Origin: Branchiostoma floridae
Lineage: Eukaryota; Chordata; Leptocardii; Amphioxiformes; Branchiostomatidae
Length of the DNA: 63,776 nt
Direction of reading: 5' to 3'
NCBI RefSeq assembly: GCF_000003815.2
Contig: NC_049993.1
Coordinates: 18,470,978 to 18,534,753 of the forward strand
Shown here in pieces: positions 47,288 to 60,000 of the stretch (its first letter is position 1; each line of letters begins with the position of its first letter). A program made the translations under genes and the position numbers. The notes under the pieces were generated by a model that saw only the letters and a list, made by a program, of their open reading frames with translations, was not told the origin of the DNA and did no database searches.

Positions 47288-49267
47288 GGTGGGTTTACAC
47301 CTGCGTATATTTTCAAGTGCGCATGATTTCCGCATGAAATTTTGTCAATACGCGGCCGAACGCCCAACATTTGGATTTTTTTGGAATAAATTAAATTGTA
47401 CGTCGAGCCCATCTGGCGTTTGAATTACGACTTCAGCGTTTTCATTTCGCATGAGATGCGTATGATTGCAACTGAAATGCGCAACAATATTTTCCGTACT
47501 GCGAATAGATTCGTATGGGGTACGTATGTTGGGCGTTTTCCGGACGCACACAACGTCTACCGACCGCATGCCTGACGCACCTGGTGCTAACTGCATTCCA
47601 AACGCATTTCAGGTGTGTCAGAGGAACAGTTTCTGTTACATATACTTTTGTTTGCGAGCATTGCCAATAGAGTATTTTTGTTAGAGGAACCCTTTGTACT
47701 ACGTATGCTTTTGTTTACAGGCAGTGCAAGTAGAACATTGACAAGTTAACAGTGAAGAGGTTTTTTTAATTCATTTGCGAAGCAGTGAAGCAGTGACACT
47801 GTGCTTTTACAGTAATGTGGGCCATCATTTACCTTAAGAAGTTATGTGCACTGTTAAGATTGTGTTTGTTTTCACTTTGTCCTTAATGATTTCCCCTATC
47901 ATCTTAGTATTTCAACTACTATAAAAATCACACCCATACACACCACAAAACGTATTCAAGATCTTTATCAAACACGTAAATTAAACAATTATGAAACCTT
48001 ACGCCCTCTTTCAAAGTTGTAATATGGCTCTATATTGCACCTTTATATCATGTGGTTCTACACACAAAAAGTGCCATTATCAGCAAATTAAGTCAAATAT
48101 CTGTTACACAAAATGGCACGTGTGTCACACAAATTGACCCGGTGCTTGAGCAGGTTCCTCTACATCTTCCCGTCCCTGGAGGCTCTGTTGGGACCAGTGT
48201 CCTGCATTCATGGTGTCCTGCAAGTTTTGACCATCTCTCCATGCCCCCGGTACAAATTCGTCGGTCCTGGCCTGGATCTGACATCATAAACCGGAAGATT
48301 CCAAAAAATCCCTATCAACCAGAGGATTTGTCCATTCTGTCCAGAGCTAATAGAAGACGAATATCACTTTAATCTTTATGGTTGTATGTCCCAAATATTC
48401 CGATATACGCAATTCTCTATGCAGAAGGCTGTCATTTTGTACACAAGGATTTATCCAAATGGACCTGAAGTGCAAATTCAAATACATCATGACATGTGAC
48501 AATCCCTGCATGGCAGATATAGGAAAATATATCAAAGAAGGTTTAGACATTAGAAATTCCCCAAATGATTGTAAAAGCCTCCAATGATTGTAAGAAACTT
48601 ATCCCATACTACAACTCCTGTATTAGTTAGATAAGCCTTAAGTTAAGTTATAGCACTGTAGTTATGTAGATGCCATACTTTGTACCTCGTACAATTGTTG
48701 TGCAATAAAGTTATATACATCTTGAGATGATTTTTTTTGTCTGGAGTCAGATGCACCTTCGTATTTATTCCAAATCTGGAGTGTGCGTCGATCACGCTAT
48801 CAGTACGCGTAGTATGCGCAAAGCGATCGCAGAACGCACGGTACTAAATCGTGATCTATGTGTGCATTCGTTATACGGTCGCTCATGGTGCGTTGTGTCT
48901 GCGCTGTAAGAACGCTATGTACTCGCAATACCGCTATTTCCGCGTATTACTGCGTATAAAGCGCAAACATGTAGCGTCTACATAGCGCAATCGACCGACG
49001 TGGAACCACTGTATTGCGCATCCATAACGTTTTGGGCACCAAACTGCGTACTAATGATAGTTTTGTGCATGTCCAAAACTATCAGACGAACTGGGCGTAT
49101 ATTTTCGTTTGCCTGCGTACGTGAAACTTTCTAAAGACGATTCAGATGCGATAGAGGTGCGACTTGTGCGTGCGGCCGCGTATTGAAGAAATTAGTCAAA
49201 ATGTCGAAAAATGTCAAAACGGAACTCATGCGGCATGAAAATATACGCAGGTGTAAACCCACCTTAA
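47283..49267. mobile_element. DNA-transposon-like element of about 2 kb with terminal inverted repeats
   Basis: The left end ccttaaaggtgggtttacac, then ctgcgtatattttca, is matched at the right end by its inverse (tgaaaatatacgcag, then gtgtaaacccaccttaag). The inner zones also mirror (tacgcggccg against cggccgcgta). No transposase frame is visible; the middle holds a LINE tail (48343-48720). It looks like a non-autonomous element or a decayed transposon with a nested LINE. Confidence 0.75.
48343..48720 (+). mobile_element. LINE reverse-transcriptase C-terminal remnant, frameshifted
   Basis: Translation in two frames gives EDEYHF, then VVCPKYSDIRNSL and KFKYIMTCDN, then GKYIKEGLDIRN, the Cys/His-type tail after LINE reverse transcriptases. 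The 3' tail (caattgttgtgcaataaag) resembles that of the fragment at 56877-57262. Confidence 0.65.
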
Positions 49268-50300
49268 GAGACCTGTCATGTGTCGGTGTGCGATCATCAC
49301 GACAATCGCCTCTTTAGCACAATTTAACAAAATAAGCCTGCGGACAAAGATGAAAGACCGAAGTTTAGAAAAGACCTACACATGAATCTTAAAGTGTAGA
49401 CGTTAGATCTCCTCTTAGTGACACCCAGGTAGGGGTGGTTCGAGGGTATGGAAGAAGAAGATCTACATGGCAAAATATTTTAATCTTTTCGACTCTGTAT
49501 GTTAAAGTTAGATAGGCCTGATGATGACCACATCAAGGTAAACAATTGTCAAATACATAATGGATAAACGTAGATGGTTTTGTGCTTTTATACCACTTCT
49601 ATTTTACACTTGTACCACTTCTATTGTGTATAGTTTTGGGACTGGCTGTATTCTGCCAGTGTGATCACGGATCTTTACACGCGAGTGCACAAACACAGAG
49701 CCTGGCCAAGGACGTTTATCCATTCATGTTTACAGAACCGTTCTCTATCATGTCTTTGGTCTGACAAGACACTTTTACAGAGCAGGGTCGAGAATACGCT
49801 AATCCTGTTGGGTTAGCTGAAGAGTTTGTCTTTCTACGATCGCACTATTCAGTGTTTCATTCACCTAATTATCAAAACCTGAATCTCATTCTTAAAACAT
49901 GCAGAATCGTATATCCGTACATATTGAGTCCCAGATGTGAAAATTACATACAGCCCATTTACCAAGAAAAGAGAAGAAGGAAATGGAGTTTTGATAATCA
50001 ACTCTGGCATATCTGCGGCAAGTCGGCGAGATCGACCAAAATTTCATGTTGAGTGTTTCCTTTGTGTTGGAACAAAGCTTTCTAAACTTTACAACTCTTG
50101 CACATGTTTCATGAATTTCAGGCCGTGCTACGAAAATGAAAACATTTCTACGGATCATGGCCTCTGTCAGCTCACATCAACTCGCTTCACTGCACGCAGG
50201 AGGAGACGGAGGCCTACTCATATAGTGGACACCCGGGCAATGACTGCATGTTGCTGATAGGAATATAATCTACACAAGAAGTGAAGCTATTTGTATGTGC
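49268..50300 (+). other. Intergenic stretch before copy C, nothing recognised
   Basis: Only short unrelated open frames on both strands. No family exon or repeat partner was found. Confidence 0.45.
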
Positions 50301-50339
50301 AGCTGTTGTGCTGCTTTAACACGTTTTGAGATGTGTTTT

Positions 50340-50830
50340 TACTGGTCATTTGTACGTGTCGTTTCTCCTGTTTTAATTTTCCGCTTTGTGGTCTGGTTTG
50401 GGGACTTGCTGTCTCAGTACACAGTTGGCAGGGACACCATTTTGCCCGAAGACGTTGCAAACAATTCACCAATGACGCACGCGTTTAACTGCCAATCTCA
50501 TCTCAGACTGGCTGAGCTGAAATGATAGTAATCTTGTCTCCCCCTCCGTTGTGATGGAAAGGTCTAATAAACAAAATTGTGCAATAAAGATCTTCATTCA
50601 TTAATTCATTCAATAAACAAAAAAAGACGGAGATGGCAGCTGGGACAATGACAACATATTGATGATAGTGGTACTGGTCATTTGTACGACGTTTCCCTGT
50701 TTTATGCTTCCTCTGTGTAGTTTGTTTTGCAGTTTACTAGCTCTGCGTCAGCACACGGTTATCAAGGACACTATTTACCTGAAGATGGTGCAAACATGCA
50801 GCAATGACGCACGTTTATTCATCAATCACA
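50340..50830 (+). repeat. Tandem duplication upstream of copy C (about 330-bp period)
   Basis: 50340-50520 and 50670-50830 share actggtcatttgtacg, ctcctgtttta, agtacac/agcacac, aaggacac, gaagatg, caatgacgcacg and ggctgag, in the same order. The second unit runs directly into the leader of the first exon at 50910. Confidence 0.75.
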
Positions 50831-50909
50831 TGTCATTCTGGCTGAGTTGTCAGGGGAATACATACTGCGTTCCATTTGCGGGATAACATTTTAGCAGTGA
50901 AGGAGCACC
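50831..50909 (+). promoter_or_regulatory. Leader of copy C version 1
   Basis: The sequence catttgcgggataacatttt and agcagtgaaggagc before the ATG closely matches the copy B leader. Farther upstream it differs from copy B and belongs to the local tandem duplication. Confidence 0.45.
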
Positions 50910-51000
50910 ATGGCGGTTTCCTTTCAAGGATTAAAAGGATTGTTGGTTCTTCTGGCAGCCTTTGTCATCAACATGGATCCATGTGAATCAGTCAACCTTG
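50910..51000 (+). other. Copy C first exon, version 1: signal peptide
   Basis: Begins MAVSFQGLKGLLVLLAAF and ends ESVNL plus one base, donor GTAAGC. The core GLLVLLAAFVI is hydrophobic. Its leader (catttgcggga, agcagtgaaggagc) matches copy B. Confidence 0.7.
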
Positions 51001-54000
51001 GTAAGCTAACTTTACAAATGGAAAACAGAAGGAGGATAAGACAGTATGCTTTGCTCTTCCCCAAGGTTGCATTTGGGGGGGGGGGGGGAGTGATCGGGTA
51101 TACGGCTTGTCAGATGAGTTAAGATGTGTTTTTGTGTGCATTTTTGTTCTTAATGCCGCCGTGAGAACTTTTAGTGGACGACTTTGTCTCCAAACGTAAT
51201 GCGAACAACGGAACAACACCATTGAAGCAAAAAAAACGTGGTATCAAAGCCAAGAAATAATTCATTTTTGTATTCAACAAGTATTGGATGCGACACTAGT
51301 GAGGTATTCTAGTATCTACTATATTACCAAGTATACTAAAGGCTACTACCACACTGGGACAACTGGTTCTTCTTCTACACTCATGGCTATACAATTCGTT
51401 GAGCGATACGTCAAATTTTAGGTCGCAGAGAGAGCGCGGTGAGAGCGCCGTCCTAGTGGAAAGGGGGCATACCCGATAACCTATAGAGTGGTCAAAGACA
51501 ATGTTTTAGAGGGCATCACTGGTATAATAAATATCAGGGGCTTAAAAACAAATAAAACCTTTGTAGATAACAACAAGCTGCTTCAATAAAGCTAGTTGAC
51601 ATGACATTTAGGTTGAAAGTCATGACTTAGCAGAATAAGCTATCTTCACAATGGAATATAAGGAAATGTTGAGCATTTTCTCTAACGAGAACTGCTAGGT
51701 TTGCTTATAAGAAAATCAGTTTAAGGTATGAGTCGTGTATGTCTTTTTTATATTTGATTTGTTTAATCCGCCATAAAACAAAGTGTTTCTCCCATTATGC
51801 CTGGTGGATATGGTATTGGCTTGAATATTTCCGTTCTTGAGAAGAGTGGTTTCTTTGGGGTCAACGAAGCTGTCAGTGTTGCAAACGCTCAGCCTGCCTG
51901 TCATAATTAATGGACTGTTCGATCAACGTTCGCTTGATTGGTGTGAAATCGTTTGGATGATATGTACAATGCTTTTATGACGTTACGTTCTATGGCAACT
52001 CATCAACAGAACATCGATCACCAAGCACATGCCCAAATCTATCCTACATTGTTGTTGTTTTTTCACTCGTGGAGTCGTGGAAGAATATTTGAGCACTGAC
52101 GGATCGCCATGGCGGGTACTTCCCAAATATTGATGATTCCTCTGGCAGCCTGTGCCATAAACATGGTTCTGGGTGGATCAGTCAACCTTGGTGAGTTAAT
52201 GGCTTCTAACAGGCTCCACAGGTCTCCCCAAAAGTAGTAGAATTTGGCGAAATAGACAACATGTCAGAGAAGTTACCTGTCGTAAACTGTACTCCCTGGC
52301 CAGCTAACTCCTCTATCTGGTATGCTATTTGCTTATTTTGCCAATTTCTACTATTTTCCCAGTGGCCTTGAGCCTGTTAGAGGCTTCTATGATAAATGTA
52401 AAACAAACCTGCACGGTAAGTTAATGGCCTCTACCGGGTTCCACAGGTCGCTCAAATGTAGTACAAATTGGCTGAATAGACAACTAGCATGTCAGAGTTA
52501 TCTGTGGTAAACTATACTCCCTCGCCAGTTAACTCCTCTGGTATGTTGTTTGATGTTTATTCAGTCAATTTATGCTATTTGTATAGTGACCTTGAGTCTG
52601 GGGGAGGCTATTTCGCTAACTTCTATATTGCATCTTTATCTTGGTGAGGCCATGCCGATGATAGAATCTGTTTATATAAGAATGAATAGCGGAAGCAGGG
52701 TTGTAGCCAGCACCCGTCCTTCAGTCCTTTGAAGGAATTTTACAGCTGGGGACAGAAAAACATTTTGCCCATTCTGTCCTCTGTAATGGACAAAAACTAT
52801 ATGTAAAGTCAGTAAAGATATAAAAATTGTCTTCTTGTGTTATTTTTCACCAAAACAGATGAACAGCTTAGTCTACCAGCAAAATCCACACCTCAAAATG
52901 CAGGAAATTGGGTTTCAGAGGGTCTAGATTTCAAAATTTTTCAGGTTAGTATGCCCCCAGATCCCCTTAGGAACGTTATGCCTTTAGCTCAACTCTCTTT
53001 CTTTCGTATTCAAAATCGAGGGGACTGAAAATTTTTTATTTATTTATTTATTCAGCTGTTTACAAAGAGCCAGGGCTGCCCAACTAGCCGTAGGCTATTG
53101 TAAAAGCGTTAGTATTGAGGTCTTCCCAAGATTGTCTTGAACACCAAATGTTAAATATCCTAAATGTAATACAATTAAGATATTTATGTGTTGAAGACAA
53201 TCTTGAAAAGGCCTTTATAACAACGTTTTTTTTTAGGTGGCAGTATAATGGCACCTGGCGGAATTATGTTACATTATTCTGCAAGTTCATTCTAGCTGCA
53301 AGTTCATTCTAGCGAATATAAATGATAGTGATTGATGTCACTCTAGTATATGTTCAGTGGTAGAAATTGAATTGTCTTAAGAAGTTCTGTTTCCTTGTTT
53401 GTTTGTTTTTTCGGAAGAGCTCACCATGTACAAGGCACAAGTGGGGAGTAAAATCTACGTCGTAGTCAACGAGACCGAAGTGACATACATCCAGGCTACA
53501 TCAACCTGTACCAGCCTGGGGGGTCGGCTGGCGTCCTCGCGGTACAGGAGCTACCAATCAGCCTACTATGGGATAATGTTATATGTAATATACTATTTCA
53601 TTACCTCTTATATGCTACCGTAAATGCAAGTTCGCGGAGATTTAATTTCGCGGTAGCGGGGAAATGGACTTTTCGTGGTGGTTTTAATTTCGCGGTAGCA
53701 CCATACACTGTAGTCCCCTCCTGTTATGGATAAATGTGGTTTTGAATTCACGGTGAAGCGGCCGCCGCGAAAACCGCGTACATCAATCCACTGCGAAAGT
53801 TTCTGCATTTACAGTATTCTGGATAACTGATCCTTTATTTGCGAGGGGTTAATGGCAAACAGTACAGTCAAACCTGCCTACAGCGGCCACTCAATGAGAA
53901 AATTCTGATCAATTGACCATGATGATTTCAGTACCCACTGATCTTTCTCATCAAGTAACATTGTCTCGATCGTCTCAAAATTCAACTGACCCTGACCAAG

Positions 54001-57000
54001 TCAAATCTATGCGCAATGTTGGTAAATTCGCCAACAAAGACTTGCGCTCTAATGCACCTTCCTCTATCGCCAAAATGACCCTGTCGGGAACACAAAATCC
54101 TTGCAAACTACGATTTTACAATGTCAACTTTGCATGCGCAGTTTTCCGGTTTTCATCACGCAGATATTATGTAGAGGAACTGTTTTATGAAAAACAATGA
54201 ATACCAATGTTTTATTCTACAATTATATTTAGGGTTGCATGCATTTTTAAAATCAGCAATATGATTGGGAAAATGCTTGTTCTTGCGTTTCAGGGCAACA
54301 ACAGACCATTTTGGGTGGACGTCCTCCCAGACGGACCCGCGACATGGAGACATGGTGTGGATGGAACGGATGTCGCCGTCACGTATTCAGCGTAAGCAGC
54401 AGATCCGTTCTGTAACTCATCTTTGTCTCAGGAATACGGGCAATCCTATAATGACCCGGGTTAATGGCCCGCCCCGAGGTGTATATGGTGTCATAGCGCC
54501 TGGTCCTTTGCTATAACCACCGAATAAAACCACCGAGTGAGCGAAGGACCAGGCGTTATGACACCATATATACCGAGGAACAGGCGGGTCATTAACGCTA
54601 TTATCACATAGCCTACGCAAACCTGCAAACTCTTGTATGACGCATAGATCCCTTGGTACTATACGTGTGAATTCCTTTGTCTGAATTTCTAGAAATTTAC
54701 ATTTTTTCTTTGGTACATAGGGAGATTACATATTGCATTTTGAATCCAAAATTTGCAAAGAAAATATTCGAAACATTGCCGTCTTGGCAATTGTCAAACC
54801 TTTTCAAAATTCTACTGTACTGTATTCATGATCATTACTCCCGGATCGTTCAACTTGAAAGGGGGGTATGCAAACAATTTTATTTTCAATTTTCAGTTTA
54901 AACTGGACATTAATTAAAATAGATTTTATTGTTTTACATATTGTAAGTAATGTAATGTTGTTCTAAGATAGTAAACGTTTTCTTTAAACAATGAAACGTG
55001 CACTAACGATGTTAATAGAGGAAGCCACCCCCTGCCATGCCTGTACTGGTTGGTAAGTGTGCAGTTATTCTAATAACTGCATACTTACTGGTAGGTAAGT
55101 ATGCAGTTATTCTAATAACTGCACACTTGTGACGTTACGGCCTCATAACCCATAAGAAATGGGCGCCTCTGATTGGCCAACTCCATCTGGCTATANNNNN
55201 NNNNNNNNNNNNNNNNNNNNNNNNNNNNNNNNNNNNNNNNNNNNNNNNNNNNNNNNNNNNNNNNNNNNNNNNNNNNNNNNNNNNNNNNNNNNNNNAGGGA
55301 TTATCTCACCATATACACCGAGGATAAGGCGGGGCATTAAAGTTATTATCATATAGCCTACCCAAACTTGCAAATTCCTGTATGACGCATAGATCCCTTG
55401 TTACTATACGTGTGAATTCCATTGTCGAATTTCTGAAAGTTCACATTTGGNNNNNNNNNNNNNNNNNNNNNNNNNNNNNNNNNNNNNNNNNNNNNNNNNN
55501 NNNNNNNNNNNNNNNNNNNNNNNNNNNNNNNNNNNNNNNNNNNNNNNNNNACAAAACTCATTATCAATGTTAACAGAAGGAGCCATTCCCCCTTGCAGTC
55601 TGCTCCAGCATATGTTTTGCTCCTTTTTATTGGCCAATGCCTGCATATACCTTTCTTTCGTTCCTTTTGATTGGTCAAAATGAATTAACACCCGCACCGG
55701 TGTTAATTTGCACCTGCCTGGCCGGAATCTTTGTGTTACGGCGTCATAACCAACGTGGAACGGGGCCTTCTGATTGGTCCGCGGCGCCTGGCTATATGAT
55801 AATAGATACTTATGCCCGTCTTTTTGTTTGATTATTTTATGTCAATGTGTTTCCAAATATTGTGTTAAAACACCTGCCGTTATCAGGGCCTAAAACTTCA
55901 AGATTTTTTTCCTGGTCAAATGGGTAGAAATCCTGGCAGTTTTGAGGTGGGTGTGACAGGGGAGGGTTTCTACTTTGTGATTAGGGCCAAAAAGCTGATT
56001 TTTTGTGGTTTTTAGGGGGTATAAAGTTGGGACTTTTTTGTCCTAGCACATGGCCTCCTCACTGGGTTGTGGTGCGGTTTTGAGGTCATGGGTCAATCTT
56101 TCAGTTTCCCGGAAGTTTTCACCGTTAGATTCATGCCGAAATGTGGTTTGTCGGATAGCTGAGATGTCGGGCTTTCATATGAGGGTATGTTTGTGTGCCA
56201 GTAACGTCAGAAAGTTGAGTTATTAACAGTTGCTTTCTCCTCTTTTTTGTATAGGGAACCATTGTTTAGAGGCTGCAAATTGAATCACCTGCGGATACCC
56301 TATATGGGTAGCATTCTCTCTGTCAGTCAGTCTAGCATTAGGGTTCGGGTAAAACCATGGTATGAACCAATGGATGATCTTAGTAAGATCAACAATAAAG
56401 ACACTTTTCTTCGTTCGTTCAACCCATGTTTCTACGTGGCTTAGTACTGTGACAGTGTCTTTGTTCTTGAAGGTGGTACTCCTGGCGTGGTCAACCAATT
56501 CAACCAGTAGATGATCCCACTAAGAGATGCGTACGCAACATGGCTACCTATTCTTTTTGGGAAGTTGCCTCGTGTGTGGAGCCGGCCCATTTTGCCTGTG
56601 AGTTTGATATGGGTGAGTATCAAGTTTTAAAAACATCTGTTCAGAAGAACGTCTTTACTTTAGTTCCACACACATTGCCGAGTCGTCGGGGTGCCTTCGA
56701 ATTCTGCTTCCAATTTTTGGCGCGACCTTTAAGCAGTCGTCAGATGTAAAGCAGGTTCTCTGATTAGCTGACAGCTAGTTGGAGGCAACGCCCATAAAGT
56801 TGTAAACTTCAGAACAGTTTAAAAGAGTCTCCCCACGGTATGTTCTGGCCGGGTAAGTTTGAAAAATATACCAGCTGAATCGAGAACGTGCCCCACATGC
56901 AAAGACGATATTGAAGATGAATATCATTTTTTGATGACATGCCTTTATTACAATGAAGAATGGAAAAGACTAATGACTACATGTAGCACCAGAACAACAT

Positions 57001-60000
57001 TACGTACCTGTCACAAGTAGAGAACTATTCAACGTACTTCTATCATATCCTGACTCCATATCTGTTACCCTAGGTCAATGTATGTACATATGTAATGCTA
57101 CGGAAAAACGAAATCGTGCCATAGCGATGTAAAGTGCACTATGCATGCCGCTATATTCTGTATTGAGTAATGATGTTAGATTAGTAGAATTAGTAGAAAT
57201 TAGTTATTTGCCCCCGATTAATTGTCCCCGACACAATCGTTGTGCAATTAACTTAACTTGACATGAACACCATTTCCTCCATATACTTGAGAAATATGAC
57301 CGAGTGAGACGAAATGTGATTGTTCAGTCTGTTACTAAAACTATTGGACTTGTATCCGTACTAAGCCTTTTCTGTTTCACATTTCCAACAGAACCTGAGG
57401 ACGGTCCGGATTCTCCATGTTTCCCTACGGTTGTTCTGGACACCGGGAGCCGGCCTTACGATAAGCCGTTACGACTTTTACGAGCTGGGGATTTCACTGC
57501 GCATGGGCGGTAAGTCTGAACTCCTACATTTTGGAGAAATGTAGCTTTGCTCCTTTAAGGCGCGAGTCACAAAATTTCCCATTGCTTTACCATTGGGAGT
57601 TGAAAAATTTCAATTATATTAGTACAAAAATAATTCTGCTTATTATATTGTTAAAGGCAACACAATACGCTTCTTAAATCATATTAGTGGTCTACGGTCA
57701 TACGACTAATGACAGGAATGCGCAACTCCTCGTTATCCGTACATATGGATTCATTTTATATTTATACGCATAACTGTATGATAGGGAATGGAGTGAATTA
57801 TCAAAGTATGCGTCTATATATAGACATCCGCGACTCATGGAATCTCACTTACCTCATCCTTGGATGCCCTCTCGGTCGTCTCCAGTTTAAGCTAAGGGCA
57901 CAACCCGCCGTACGTGCAATTTATCCGTATGTTTTTATGGGAGGCCACGTCTGCCACGTATTTCTGAAAACGTTCAGGCTGTACAGGCCAGGCGCGTCGC
58001 CCGTACCGGCACGTACAAGGAGGGGGGGGGGGGCAATCCGCAGCCCGATGGCACACAAAGTTTTGCCTCAGTAAAGTTCTACGGCGTGTTTGCGTGCTCC
58101 TAAATCCGTCGGATTCCTTACGAGTTCGTACGGAGGCGGTACTTGCCACTTACAGATCTCAAAAGATTGTCCACGTTTTGGCAAGTAGACAGCACGTATT
58201 TGCACGCACGGCGGGTTGTGTCCTTAGCTTTAGCGTATGCAGATCAATTCTAAGTTGCTACAATTTTGTTTTTTATGTTAACAGTACCGTTCGCCTGGAC
58301 TGCAATGGGGGGTACAATATAACCTACAACTGGAGGCTTCGCAAGGCCGTAGAAGAAGACCCGACAGTTATCATGGACTACAGCCATATATTAGATCCAT
58401 AGTACGATACTTTTAACTTTTGTTACCCCATATTTTAAAGCGTCAGCAAAGCTTGTAACATAGGTTGAGAATGACAAAGATGAATGCTTTAATTTGATGT
58501 TTAACCCTAATTATAACCCGACCGTGAGGGGTCTTTTCTGCCATATTATTTTCATCGGGGAAAAAATGCCTTCTTTGAATTTGTTTGTATACATGTCCAA
58601 CAACATCTGACAATTTTTCACTGAGTTTGCCGAATATCATATAAGCTATACTTGTGTCCAAGCGGACAAATTCTGTATCATTTATTACGTAATTTCAAGA
58701 AATTTCAAGAAATTTCATGAAGATTACAGACATTCTGCATCATTGCTATTATAGCAACAAGTTATAGTTGCTTAGAAGAGTAAAACACTGACTATTTGGA
58801 AATAAATATAGTATTTTAGTGTAAAACAATTTTTTTCACATTCTGCATAAATTATTATAATTAGCATTAGTTCCTATGCTAATTCAGGTGAAAATATTTC
58901 TGATTAATTGTCAATTGATAAACACTATATCGACAGAATGGCTAGAAGAACCTACAAGAAAGATCTTTACAGAGGAAATAGACAAGAGTTACTGTATGTA
59001 AGTGTGTAGGTGGCAGGCCATGGCCCGTTCTTGTAGTTGGTGGTGTTTTGACCTTGTTTTTTTTGTAATCGTTCAAATTCTTTTATGAAACTTTCCTGTT
59101 GTTTTTTCTGGTGCTACAGTGACGTCATCCTGAACGACATCTCCATCACCATCCCTCGCAACACGATTCCACTTGGGATGTACCTGTTGGTGCTGTCTGT
59201 CTCTGTGACGTATGGTGAAAACAATGACGTCACTACAGGAACAGCTTCCACATGGATTAAGCTAGAAAGATCGACGCCCCGTCTTCTGATCATTGGGGGA
59301 TCAAAGAGGTACGATATAGTATACCTTTTTTTATCTCCATGAAAAATGGAGATATAGTATTGGGTGTGTCTGTGTGTCTGTCTGTGTGTGTGCGTTTGTG
59401 TTTCCGGATATTTGTGGTCAGCATAACTCAATAACCTCTGGATGGATTACAATGATATTTGGTATGTAAGTAGGTGTTAGCAAGCCAAAGATCAAGTTCA
59501 ATTTTGGGCCCCTGGTTTTCCTAGAACTTAGTTCTGCTTGAAAATACGCACTTGAACATTACATGTCTACGTGAAAACCTTGGGTGTTAAAGTGTTGAAA
59601 GGGTCTACTGTTGCCTGGGTTTCCTCCTGCTACAAGGATGCCATTGGGGATCCAAAGGGTACGATCTTGTAGACACAGATGCTATTGTTATTGGGTGGGC
59701 CGACTACTCACTCTTTGCAGCCAGGGGCTGAATTGCGAGGAGCTTACAATAGGCGGGGCTAAATTGCAAGGGTCTGGAGCGAGTTGCCATTCGGCGCCAC
59801 TCAGGTGACCTCAATACGACTGTCGCAAGTGTCTGGAGTGAGCTGCCATTCGGCGCCACTCAGGTGATCTCAATACGACAGTAATTGCCCCAGGTGCGGC
59901 CAAGGTACTGTAGGTTTTGAACCACTCACACCGCACCATCGCACATGTGGCGGGTTCTTTAACGTGCCCGGGGTATGGCTCTCCCCAGACACGGGACCTC

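Larger units (their letters stand above)
54551..55800 (+). repeat. Tandem duplication of about 650-750 bp spanning both gaps
   Basis: 54555-54715 and 55302-55450 share cttgtatgacgcatagatcc and actatacgtgtgaattcc. 55010-55195 and 55560-55797 share gttacggc, cataac, tctgattgg and ctggctata. The gaps fall inside the duplicated units, as expected when assembly fails on repeats. Confidence 0.7.
53418..56612 (+). other. Copy C: C-type lectin domain (3 exons)
   Basis: Exons: 53418-53584, 54294-54391, 56473-56612. Landmarks are EVTYIQATSTCTSLGGRLAS, RPFWVDV, WRHGVDGT, WYSWRGQPIQPVDDPTKRC, FWEVASC and AHFACEF. The four cysteines are kept. Compared with copy B the last exon is 15 nt longer and the middle one 21 nt shorter, both in frame. 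Confidence 0.85.

Noticed and set aside
48052-48372. 106-codon open frame inside the 2-kb inverted-repeat element
   Set aside because: No transposase or other motif recognised; overlaps the start of the LINE relic.
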